From: an uncultured Collinsella sp. | GTDB lineage: Bacteria > Actinomycetota > Coriobacteriia > Coriobacteriales > Coriobacteriaceae | DNA length: 64,000 nucleotides | Assembly (NCBI GenBank): GCA_958415665.1 | Contig: CATYZK010000006.1 | Location: 1-64,000, forward strand | Reading direction: 5' to 3' | Part shown: in pieces, positions 52,026 through 60,444 of the stretch | Layout of the letters: each line of letters begins with the position of its first letter | Numbering within the stretch: the stretch's first letter is position 1 | Made by a program: the position numbers and the translations under genes | The notes under the pieces: generated by a model | What the model was told of the DNA's origin: nothing | What the model saw: the letters and a program-made list of their open reading frames with translations, nothing else | Databases searched by the model: none

Positions 52026-54455
52026 CTACTTGCTAATGGCGCCCGTCATATAGACAAACTGCACGCGGTTCATGTGCCCGCCCTGCTCGCCGTTAACAAA
52101 GTCCGTCGGCGTAAAGCTGGGGTTGAGCATTTCCTCGATCTTGTCCTTAACGGTGTTGATGACCTGGGTATCGAGGTCGCTCGTACGGTCGGTAAGCTCC
52201 TGCATACCGCTGCCGAGCTCGGATGCGCCGCTGGCGAGCGTACCCGCACCCGACGAGAGGAGGTTCATGCCGCTGGCAAGAGTGGCTGCTCCCGCCTTGA
52301 GCTGCGCCGCACCGCCATTAAGCTGCGAGACGCCGTTAGCGAGAGCGGGCGTGGCACCGTTAAGCTGCTGCGTGCCCGCGGCAAGCTGATCGGTGCCCGC
52401 GGCAAGGGCCGTGGCGCCGTCGCTCAACTGGCCCGCGCCCGTGGCTGCAGAGCCGACGCCGGCGACAAGACCGGGGTTCTCTGCCGTGGGGCTTGCAGGG
52501 TTGATCGCGCTGTTCATATAGGCGATGGCCCCGGCCAGGCTCAGCTGCTGACCATCCTGAACGGTAGTGTAGCCCTGAATGGCGCTATCGAGCGCGCCGA
52601 CGGCACCCTGGGCGCCACCCTGGGTGCCGGCCGCCTGCGCCAATGCGGCAACCTGATCGGTGAGCGTGCCAAACATGGGCTTAGCGCCCTCAAGACCCTG
52701 AGACGCCTGGCCGTTAAGGCCCTGGGCTCCCGTAACGGCGCTGGACGCGGCATCGAGATATGTGGTAAGGCCCGTCGCATCGGCGCCCGACGCCGCCGTG
52801 GCGGCCTCTCCCGCACTAGCAGCAGCATTTCTGGCACTTGCGGTGGCAGCATCCAGCTGCGCCGTGGCCTCGCTTAGCTTGGCAGCCGCGGCCTTGGCGG
52901 CATCGAGGTCGGCTGCATTCTCCAGTGCGTTCTGAGCCTCGGCGACCGTTGCCTTGGCAGCAGCAATAGACTCAGCGGCACTCTCTGCGCTGTCCTTAGC
53001 GCTTACAGCGTTGGTCTTGGCGGCATCGTTGCCCATGGCGCTCGCAACCTGCTTCGCCCCGCCGAGCGCCTGCTGAGCTCCGGCAAGGTACTGTCCTTCA
53101 CCATTGAGTGCCGCCGTAAGGCCCTGCGGACCGTACAGCGCGCCGTAGGCGCTACCGGACGTAGCGGTTACGGCGTCCTGCGCCGTCTTGGTTGCACCCT
53201 GCGCCTTGGCAAGGTTTACCTCCTGAGCCTGCTTGCCCAGCTTCAGCGCATTAACAAACGTATCGGAGCCGGCGGCAATTCCGCTGATGCCGCCCGAGAT
53301 CTCCTGCGCACTCCCCTGCAGCTTGGTAAGGCCCGTCGAAAGATCGGACGCGCCGCCTTTGAGCTTTGCAGCGCCGGCATTAACGCCCTCGGCACCGGTA
53401 TTAAGGCTGCTTACGCCTTCGACCAGCGTGGGAACCTGCGCATTGAGTTGGCTCGTGCCCGCCGCAAGCGCGGCAGCGCCACTGGACAGCGTGCCGGCAC
53501 CGGTATTGGCAGTGGCGAGCGAGGCTGCGAGGGTCTTGGCGCCGTCGGCGACCTGGCCCGCACCGCTGTTGGCCGTGGCAATGCCGTTAGAGAGTTCCAC
53601 GAGCTGGCTCGTATCCATGCTGCTTGAGTCCACATCGATGGCAAGGCTCAGCGGCACGCCGACAATCTGCCAGCCGTCGAACTCAAAGTCCTCGACATCG
53701 GTCGTAATGGTGTAGTCACCGGTGGTACCGGGAATCACCATGTAGGTGAGCTGCGTGTTGGAACCGTTGGCTGCAACCGTGGCGCCCTCGGCCTCAATAT
53801 CGTGTGCTTCGGCATCCTCAAGCTGGCCGGTAATCTGGACCAGATAGTTATCGGCATAATCGCCGCCGGTATAGTCCGCGTTCTTTTCGACCTTGAGCCT
53901 CATGGTGAGCTTGCCACTCTTGCCCGCCAGATCCTTGGCGTCGATATCCTTACCGTCGAGCTGATATGTCACGGTCACGTTCCACGGCATCTGGGTGTTC
54001 TTGTCCAGATCGCCCTGGTAGACAAAGTCCTGCGCGCCCTGGCCTGTAACGGCAACCGACCCGTTGTCATCCGTTAGCTTTTGAGTCGTCGACAGATTGG
54101 TCACCTTGTCATAGGTGCCGGAGTCGTCAATCTTGACGCCCTTGTTGGCCTCGAAGCTGTTGACCACGTAAACGCCCGTGCGATTACCATCGGCATCGGT
54201 CTTAACGTACACGACCTGGTTTTTCTTGTAACCCGGCGCGGTGCTATTGGAGCTCGTCGCGACCTGTTCGGTCGCAGCCGAAGCCCCGTTTGTCGACCCC
54301 AAGCCATCAGCGAATACAACGGCGCCGGGCACGGTAAGGGCCACGGTCAAACCGGCGGCAAGAGCGAGTGCGGCAATGCGCTTACGCGGACGGCGCACGA
54401 GATCGCGCTGAGCGTCGAGCTCTTTCGAAGCGGTATCAGTGGTATGGGTATGCAT
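52026..54455 (-). CDS. YhgE/Pip-like exported protein with heptad-like repeats
   Basis: 809 residues. A basic N-terminus (RRPRKRIAALALAAGLTVALTVPGAVVFA) gives a signal peptide or anchor. The rest is extracytoplasmic. About 240 residues are beta-like, followed by long Ala/Gly/Ser repeats of the type LxxGAxxLxxG (for example GAAQLKAGAATLASGMNLLS), interrupted by a coiled Ala-rich region. The repeats recall YhgE/Pip proteins, but the C-terminal ABC-2-like membrane domain of that family is absent; the end is NRVQFVYMTGAISK. GGAAGGA lies 8 nt upstream. It follows the MMPL gene by 32 bp and is probably its envelope partner. Confidence 0.82.
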   Translation of the reverse strand: MHTHTTDTASKELDAQRDLVRRPRKRIAALALAAGLTVALTVPGAVVFADGLGSTNGASAATEQVATSSNSTAPGYKKNQVVYVKTDADGNRTGVYVVNSFEANKGVKIDDSGTYDKVTNLSTTQKLTDDNGSVAVTGQGAQDFVYQGDLDKNTQMPWNVTVTYQLDGKDIDAKDLAGKSGKLTMRLKVEKNADYTGGDYADNYLVQITGQLEDAEAHDIEAEGATVAANGSNTQLTYMVIPGTTGDYTITTDVEDFEFDGWQIVGVPLSLAIDVDSSSMDTSQLVELSNGIATANSGAGQVADGAKTLAASLATANTGAGTLSSGAAALAAGTSQLNAQVPTLVEGVSSLNTGAEGVNAGAAKLKGGASDLSTGLTKLQGSAQEISGGISGIAAGSDTFVNALKLGKQAQEVNLAKAQGATKTAQDAVTATSGSAYGALYGPQGLTAALNGEGQYLAGAQQALGGAKQVASAMGNDAAKTNAVSAKDSAESAAESIAAAKATVAEAQNALENAADLDAAKAAAAKLSEATAQLDAATASARNAAASAGEAATAASGADATGLTTYLDAASSAVTGAQGLNGQASQGLEGAKPMFGTLTDQVAALAQAAGTQGGAQGAVGALDSAIQGYTTVQDGQQLSLAGAIAYMNSAINPASPTAENPGLVAGVGSAATGAGQLSDGATALAAGTDQLAAGTQQLNGATPALANGVSQLNGGAAQLKAGAATLASGMNLLSSGAGTLASGASELGSGMQELTDRTSDLDTQVINTVKDKIEEMLNPSFTPTDFVNGEQGGHMNRVQFVYMTGAISK

Positions 54456-54487
54456 TGCGGTATTCCTTCCAACTACTTTGTTAAACG

Positions 54488-56614
54488 TTACTGAGCGGAG
54501 CCGTCCGCAACGGGTGCCTCGGCGCTATCCGAAACCGGAGCCTGGGCACCTTTAGGCAAAAAGTGCGCTTTGAGCGTGGTCTTGCCAATAAGACCGTCGA
54601 GCACATACAGGAAGCCCGGCAGCGCAAAGAGCACGGCGACCAGCGAGATGCTCACACCGACACCCAAGAACCAGCCGATTTGCTTGAGCACGCCGTGGCT
54701 CGAAATCGCATGGATCAAGAAACCGCTAATGAGCAGGACCGATCCAGACGTCAGGACAGGAATCGTGCAAGCCTCCATGGTCTCGAGCAACGCCTCGCGC
54801 TTGTGCATAATCTTGCGGTCCTCGCGATAACGGTCGGCGATCAGGATGCCGTAGTCGACGGCGACACCCAACTGGATGGAACTCTCGATTAGATAGGCAA
54901 GAAAGAACTCATGCATTCCGGTGTAGAGCGGTGCGGCAAAGTTGACCCAGATCGAGGTCTCAATCACAAGCACCAAGATGACCGGCAGGCTGATGGACTT
55001 GGTGGCAAGCAGCAGCACCACGAACACAGCCACGACGGCGATAAGATCGACCTTACCCTTATCGACGGTGATGGTGTCCTTAAGGTCGGTGGTGCTCACG
55101 CCCTCGCCGGCGAGCATTGCCTTGCCCGGGTAATGCTTATCAGCGATACCGCGGATCTTCTTGACCAACTTGAACGTACTCGGGCCCTCGTAGGGCACGC
55201 TAACCGTGAGCACCAAGCGGCTGTAATGCTCTCCCTCCACCAGATCGAGCACGTTCTTCTCGGCCATGCCCGTGGGGATATAGGGGCTCGCGACGTCAAC
55301 GTAGCTCTGGATAGACTTGACCTCGGGGAGTGCCTTGAGCTCGTTGGAGAGTGCCTGCTCCTCGCTCACCTCACCGCGGGGAACGAGCACAACGTAAGTA
55401 TCGGAGTTGCCAAAGATCTCCTTGACCTTGTCCATATCCTGGCCAAGGCGCGTATCCGAACCAAAAATATGCGAGGTGCCGTAGTAGTACGTGATGTCGC
55501 TGGAGGTCGATGCCACGCGCGCGGGATAGACCACAGCAAGGATCACGACGGCAGCGGGAATGCAGACCTTAAGTACCAAGCGGGCAAACTTGCCCAGCGG
55601 CGGAACAAACGGCTTATGCTGCGTCTTTTGCACAAAGCCGTCAAACTGAACGAACATGGAGGGCACAAAGGTAAAGACCGATACCAAGCTGATGGCGATA
55701 CCCTTTGCGAGGGCAAGGCCAAGATCGGGGCCGATCTTAAACTGCATGGCGGTCAGCGCGATAAAGCCCATGCAGACCGTGCAGCCGCTCGAGAACACAG
55801 CGACCGAGGACTTGCAGCACGACTGCACCATGTCTTCGGCAACGCTGCCGTGATGGCCGTGTTCCTCGTTAAAGCGGTGCAGCAAAAAGACCGAGAAGTC
55901 CAGTGCGATGGCAACCTGCAAAATCGAGCCAGCGGAGTTGGTGACAAAGCTGATCTCGCCAAAGATAAGGTTTGTGCCCCAGTTGATAAACACCGAGACG
56001 CCCAGGCCCAGCAGCACCAGAATGGGCTCGGCCCAGCTGGTGGTCGTGATAACCAGAATCACAAAGATGATCGCTATTACGGCGACCGTAATGATGCTGA
56101 TCTGTTGCTCGGTCGACGTGGTCGCAAGCGCGTTGGACATGGCCGAGCCCGTAATAGCGCCCTCGTCGCCCACGATATCGCGGATGGCATCGGTGGCCTC
56201 GATCTCCTTCTCGGAATCGACCGTCACCGTAAACAGGGCATTATTCTTTTTGTAATACGTCTCGACGGTATTCTTATCCTGCGTGGCAAGCGGCTGATCG
56301 ATGTCGGCCGCATCGTCGAGCCACAAGACCTCTTCGACACCGTCGACCTTTTTGATCTTGTCCTTGTATTTCAGTGCCTGGGTAATCGAGACATTGGGCA
56401 CCATGACACGGCAGTTGGGAATGTCGCCCTTAAACTCGTCGCCCATGGTATTGAGAGCAACGGTCGACGCCGCCTCGTCGGGCAGATAGCTCGTAATGTC
56501 GTAGTTCACGCCCACAAACTGGCGCAGGAACAGGCACACCAGCGCCGCCATCGCATAAAACGCGATGATGGGCTTGCGGTGCTTTACGATCCATCGAAAT
56601 AGCTTCTCTTTCAA
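54488..56614 (-). CDS. MMPL/RND-family membrane transporter
   Basis: 708-residue RND-superfamily protein with two halves. Each half has one leading helix, a large external loop and a cluster of five helices (first cluster IITVAVIAIIFVILVITTTSW; second KVDLIAVVAVFVVLL). Such proteins move lipids, drugs or toxic compounds by proton-motive force. The start is taken as TTG 56614 with GGAGG 7 nt upstream; a TTG two codons earlier is too close. The C-terminal tail has Ala/Pro/Asp repeats. Substrate unknown. Pairs with the YhgE-like protein. Confidence 0.9.
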   Translation of the reverse strand: MKEKLFRWIVKHRKPIIAFYAMAALVCLFLRQFVGVNYDITSYLPDEAASTVALNTMGDEFKGDIPNCRVMVPNVSITQALKYKDKIKKVDGVEEVLWLDDAADIDQPLATQDKNTVETYYKKNNALFTVTVDSEKEIEATDAIRDIVGDEGAITGSAMSNALATTSTEQQISIITVAVIAIIFVILVITTTSWAEPILVLLGLGVSVFINWGTNLIFGEISFVTNSAGSILQVAIALDFSVFLLHRFNEEHGHHGSVAEDMVQSCCKSSVAVFSSGCTVCMGFIALTAMQFKIGPDLGLALAKGIAISLVSVFTFVPSMFVQFDGFVQKTQHKPFVPPLGKFARLVLKVCIPAAVVILAVVYPARVASTSSDITYYYGTSHIFGSDTRLGQDMDKVKEIFGNSDTYVVLVPRGEVSEEQALSNELKALPEVKSIQSYVDVASPYIPTGMAEKNVLDLVEGEHYSRLVLTVSVPYEGPSTFKLVKKIRGIADKHYPGKAMLAGEGVSTTDLKDTITVDKGKVDLIAVVAVFVVLLLATKSISLPVILVLVIETSIWVNFAAPLYTGMHEFFLAYLIESSIQLGVAVDYGILIADRYREDRKIMHKREALLETMEACTIPVLTSGSVLLISGFLIHAISSHGVLKQIGWFLGVGVSISLVAVLFALPGFLYVLDGLIGKTTLKAHFLPKGAQAPVSDSAEAPVADGSAQ

Positions 56615-56734
56615 CCTCAATCCTCCATAACGCTCAGCTGGTAGTTCGCTCTAATTATTCCACATCTGTTAGTTATCAAACATATGTAGGTTAAAGTTCG
56701 CATTAAGATTGGCGATTGAGGAGAACCTTGGAGG

Positions 56735-57062
56735 CAAAACAACCTCCGCAAAAGCGCTCCGGAAAGCGGGCCCCGGTCTGAGGTCCGAATCCAGGACGCA
56801 GTTTCTGGTTGAGGGCCTGTCCGGAAAGCGCGTCCCATTCTGAAGCCGAATTCCGGGACATACTTTCCGAAACCCATGCCAAAGGGAAAGCGCGTCCCAT
56901 TCCAGGCGCGGATTCCGGGACGCAGTTTCCGCTTGAGGGTTGATCCGGAAAGCGTGTCCCATTCTGAGACCTGATTCTGGGATGCAGTTTCCGCTTCATA
57001 GCCGTTCCGGAAAGCGCATCCCACTCCGGGCATAGATTCCGGGACGCAGTTTCCGCTCCAAA
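56735..57062. repeat. 62-bp tandem hairpin array D
   Basis: Units begin at 56793, 56855, 56917, 56979 and 57041, all exactly 62 bp apart, plus a degenerate unit from about 56731. The best units read GGGACGCAGTTTCCGCTTGA followed by a variable loop and CCGGAAAGCGTGTCCC. It fills the space between the MMPL start and the terminator of the xanthine dehydrogenase operon. Confidence 0.93.
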
Positions 57063-57063
57063 C

Positions 57064-57097
57064 AAAAGGCCCCGGCTCGCGATGGAACCGGGGCCAA
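57064..57097 (-). terminator. Rho-independent terminator of the xdh-ygfK operon
   Basis: On the minus strand GGCCCCGG pairs with CCGGGGCC around TTCCATCGCGAG, then TTTTGTTTGG. It lies about 65 bp past the stop of the gene at 57164. Confidence 0.85.
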
Positions 57098-57163
57098 AGG
57101 CGCAGCGTATGTAGTTGATGCTGAGCGCGGGCGGCCCGTCAGCAATGCCGTCCGTGCTCTACT

Positions 57164-59941
57164 CTACCCGCGGTGACGGGCGCGGCTGTAGGGCGTATCC
57201 ACCATGGGCAGATCCGGACGCAGCTTGCCGTCAAACGCACGGTAGGCGTTCTGCACGGCGGGCGCCGTGGGGATCGTTGCGATCTCGCCGATACCCTTGC
57301 CACCGTATGCCACGGGCAGCAGCTCGTCCTTCTCCACGTAGATGGCGTGGATATCCGGAATCTCGGGCGCACGAAACAGCCCGAGCGTGCCGTACCTGGC
57401 CTGGGGCACGCAGTCCTTGAGCGGCCAGTCCTCGGTAAGCGCGTAGCCCATGCCCATGAGCACGCCGCCTTCGATCTGACCCTGGATAGAGATGGGGTTG
57501 ACCACCTTGCCGGAATCGTGCGCGGCATAGACCTCGCTCACGCGGCCGTCGTCGTCCAGGATGACCACGTGCGTGGCAAAGCCGTAGCAGATGTGGCTCT
57601 TGGGATTAGGCACGTCGGCACCCAGCTTGTCGGTGGGCTCTAGATACACGTAGCTAAACTCGCAGCCCTCGAGCGCCTTGATGGCGGTCGCAGGATCCTG
57701 CGGATGCATGCCCTGGCCGGCGACGAGTTCCTGCGAGCGCAGCTGATAGGCGCGACCGTCGTCGTACTCGATCTTGACGCCGTCGCCATGGGCGGCAACC
57801 GGGGCAGCAGGCGCGGGCTTGCCGGCCTCGACACCAAACATGGCGTCGCGCAGCAAGAAGGCGGCACCGCGCACGGCCTCGCCGGTCACGACCGTCTGAC
57901 GCGAGCCGGACGTGGTACCGGAGTCGGGGGCGTTCTCGGTCGAGCACTCGCCGTTGGCAATGCAGCGAAGCGGCAGACCGCAGGCCTCGGCAACGTCCTG
58001 CAAAAAGACGGTGTTGCAGCCCTGGCCGATGTCGGACGTGGCGGCGTAGACCACGGCGCGGCCGCCCTCGACGCGAATCTTGCAGCGACCGGCATCGGGC
58101 AGGCCAACGCCCACGCCGGCGTTCTTCATGGCACAGGCGATGCCAGCGTGGCCGGGGTGCGCATAGTAGGCATCCTTGACCTCGAGCAGCGTCTCCTTCA
58201 GCGCCGTGGAGCAGTCGGCAATCTGGCCGTTGGGCAGCACCTCGCCCGGCTCGATGGCGTTTCTGTAACGAATCTCCCACGGATCCAGGCCGACCTTCTC
58301 GGCCAGCAGGTCGATCAGGCTCTCGAGTGCAAACTCGGACTGGCAAACGCCAAAGCCGCGGTACGCGCCGGCGGGCGGATTGTTGGTGTAGTAGCCAAAA
58401 CCGCGGATGTCGGTGTTCTGGTACTTGTAGGGGCCGACGGCATGCGTGCAGGCGCGCTCGAGCACCGGGCCGCACAGCGACGCGTAGGCGCCGGTGTCAA
58501 AGTTGATCTCGCAGTCCAGACCGGTAAAGATGCCCTCGGCGTCGCAGCCCAGCGTAAAGGTGCCGTCCATGGCATGACGCTTGGGATGGAAAGCGAGCGA
58601 CTCGGCACGCGTGAGCTTGCACTTCACAGGACGCTGGAACTTATATGCGGCGAGCGCGGCCAGGTGCTGGACCGAAACGTCCTCCTTACCGCCAAAGCCG
58701 CCACCCACGAGCATGGTCTCGACGACCACACGCTCGGGTTCGCTATCCCAGCCAAACATGTGGGCACACTCTTTGCGCGTGTCGTAGGCACCCTGGTCGG
58801 TCGACTGCACCTTGACGCCGTTCTTGTACGGGAAGGCAACGGCACACTCGGGCTCCAAGAAGGCATGCTCGGTAAAGGGCGTGGTAAAGCGCTGCGTCAC
58901 GGTAAACGCGCTCTCTGCCAGCGCCTTGGCGGCGTCGCCGCGCGTCACACGACGGCTCTGGCACACGTTGTCCTTGAGCTCCACTGTATTGCCAAAGGCA
59001 AAGAAGCTGTCATGCAGGCGCGGGGCGTCGGCAGCCTTGGCCTCGACAATGTTACGCACGGGCTCCAGCGGCTCGTAATCGATCTTTACGAGCTTCTTGG
59101 CCTTCTCGAGCGTCGCCTCGTCCTCGGCAACCACCAGCACGATGGCATCGCCCACGCAGCGGGTGATATCGCCCGCCGCGATCATGACGTCCCAGTCCTG
59201 GATAAGGTGGCCGACCTGGTTGACCGGCACGTCCTCGGCGCGCAGGATGCCCACCACACCGGGCAGGGCCTCGGCCTTGGAGGTGTCGATGGAGAGCACG
59301 CGGGCGCGCGGATACTTGGAGCGCACGGCGCTGGCATAGGTCAGGCCCGGCTGATCGAGCTCGTCGATATCGTCGGGGTACTTGCCCTCGCCGAGCACCT
59401 TCTTGCGCACGTCAATACGGAAGGCGCGCTTGCCCACGCCGTAGTCATCGCCGCGCTCCAGGTCCTTGTCGATCTGCTTTTCGCCACGGAGCACCGCAGC
59501 GGCCAGCGAGATGCCCTCGATAATCTTTTTGTAGCCGGTGCAGCGGCAGACGTTACCGCGAATGGCGTACTTGATCTGCTCCTCGGTGGGCTCGGGGTCC
59601 TCGGCGATGAGCGCTGCACCCGCCATGACCATACCGGGGATGCAAAAACCGCACTGCACGGCGCCCACGGCACCAAAGGCGTACACAAAGGCTTCGCGCA
59701 CGTCCTGGGGCAGGCCCTCAACGGTCACGATGTTACGGCCGGCGGCAAGAGCGGTGGTCAGTACGCACGCCTTGACGGCCGCACCGTCCACATGGATGGT
59801 GCAGGTGCCGCAAGCGCCTTCGGAGCAGCCGTCCTTGGCGGAATGGATATGCAGGTCATCGCGTAGGTAGCGCAGCAGCGGTTTGTTTTGGGTCGTCGTG
59901 CGCTCGACGCCGTTAACGGTAAAAGTGAATTCCTGTGCCAT
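57164..59941 (-). CDS. xdhD: Selenium-dependent xanthine dehydrogenase-type molybdenum hydroxylase (fused Fe-S and Mo domains)
   Basis: 925 residues. The N-terminal [2Fe-2S] domains have plant-type cysteines C39, C44, C47, C59 and helical-domain C97, C100, C132, C134. The molybdenum domains follow from about residue 170: VGGGFGGKED, AYRGFGVCQSEFALE and near the C-terminus GGKGIGEIATIP with the catalytic Glu. There is no FAD domain, as in E. coli XdhD and the selenium-dependent enzymes. It oxidises (or reversibly reduces) purines such as hypoxanthine and xanthine. GGAATCACC precedes the ATG. Maturation genes xdhC, yqeB and yqeC are at 27-30 kb. In an operon after the ferredoxin and ygfK. Confidence 0.92.
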   Translation of the reverse strand: MAQEFTFTVNGVERTTTQNKPLLRYLRDDLHIHSAKDGCSEGACGTCTIHVDGAAVKACVLTTALAAGRNIVTVEGLPQDVREAFVYAFGAVGAVQCGFCIPGMVMAGAALIAEDPEPTEEQIKYAIRGNVCRCTGYKKIIEGISLAAAVLRGEKQIDKDLERGDDYGVGKRAFRIDVRKKVLGEGKYPDDIDELDQPGLTYASAVRSKYPRARVLSIDTSKAEALPGVVGILRAEDVPVNQVGHLIQDWDVMIAAGDITRCVGDAIVLVVAEDEATLEKAKKLVKIDYEPLEPVRNIVEAKAADAPRLHDSFFAFGNTVELKDNVCQSRRVTRGDAAKALAESAFTVTQRFTTPFTEHAFLEPECAVAFPYKNGVKVQSTDQGAYDTRKECAHMFGWDSEPERVVVETMLVGGGFGGKEDVSVQHLAALAAYKFQRPVKCKLTRAESLAFHPKRHAMDGTFTLGCDAEGIFTGLDCEINFDTGAYASLCGPVLERACTHAVGPYKYQNTDIRGFGYYTNNPPAGAYRGFGVCQSEFALESLIDLLAEKVGLDPWEIRYRNAIEPGEVLPNGQIADCSTALKETLLEVKDAYYAHPGHAGIACAMKNAGVGVGLPDAGRCKIRVEGGRAVVYAATSDIGQGCNTVFLQDVAEACGLPLRCIANGECSTENAPDSGTTSGSRQTVVTGEAVRGAAFLLRDAMFGVEAGKPAPAAPVAAHGDGVKIEYDDGRAYQLRSQELVAGQGMHPQDPATAIKALEGCEFSYVYLEPTDKLGADVPNPKSHICYGFATHVVILDDDGRVSEVYAAHDSGKVVNPISIQGQIEGGVLMGMGYALTEDWPLKDCVPQARYGTLGLFRAPEIPDIHAIYVEKDELLPVAYGGKGIGEIATIPTAPAVQNAYRAFDGKLRPDLPMVDTPYSRARHRG

Positions 59942-59953
59942 GGTGATTCCCTT

Positions 59954-60433
59954 CTACACGCCGGCGGCGATGCCGGTGCGGTCGTGGATGGCGCCATGCG
60001 GGCAGACGACAGCGCACATGCCGCACGACAGGCAGTCCGCGCCGTCGATATGGGCGCAGTTGTCCTCGATGCGGATAGCGCCGGCGGGGCACTTTTTGGC
60101 GCACATGCCGCAACCGATGCAGCTCGTGTCGCAGATCTTGCGGGCGATGGCGCCCTTATCGGTGTTGTTGCAGCGCACCAGGATATTCTGGTAGCCGGGC
60201 ACGAAGGCAATCACGCGCTGCGGGCACGCCATGCCGCACAGGCCACAGCCCGTGCACTTGGAGCGATCCACGCGGGCGATGCCGTCGACCAGCGCAATGG
60301 CACCGTAGGGGCAGGCCGTGACGCAGGCGCCACAGCCAATGCAGCCTTCGCTGCAGCGGGCGTCGCCGCCTGCGGAGGCGCAACCGCTTCCGCAGGCAAC
60401 GTAGGCCACGTTATGTTGAATGGATTTGGCCAT
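59954..60433 (-). CDS. Ferredoxin-type protein with four [4Fe-4S] motifs
   Basis: 159 residues with four CxxCxxCxxxC motifs: residues 31-41, 60-70, 105-115 and 134-144. The third and fourth resemble the RnfB/polyferredoxin style (CIGCGMCAKKCP, CLSCGMCAVVCP), and extra cysteines lie near the N-terminus (CGSGCAS). It is 12 bp from both xdhD and ygfK, so it is very probably the electron carrier linking the molybdenum hydroxylase to YgfK in place of an FAD subunit. Cytoplasmic. Confidence 0.9.
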   Translation of the reverse strand: MAKSIQHNVAYVACGSGCASAGGDARCSEGCIGCGACVTACPYGAIALVDGIARVDRSKCTGCGLCGMACPQRVIAFVPGYQNILVRCNNTDKGAIARKICDTSCIGCGMCAKKCPAGAIRIEDNCAHIDGADCLSCGMCAVVCPHGAIHDRTGIAAGV

Positions 60434-60444
60434 AAGAGACTCGC

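Noticed and set aside
48190..57062. CRISPR arrays
   Set aside because: The periodic repeats are themselves imperfect hairpins that vary from unit to unit. There are no constant repeats separated by unique spacers, and no cas gene is in the window.
37349..57163. Prophage or integrative element
   Set aside because: No integrase, transposase, capsid, relaxase or tRNA-type attachment site is present; the region is described as accessory only.
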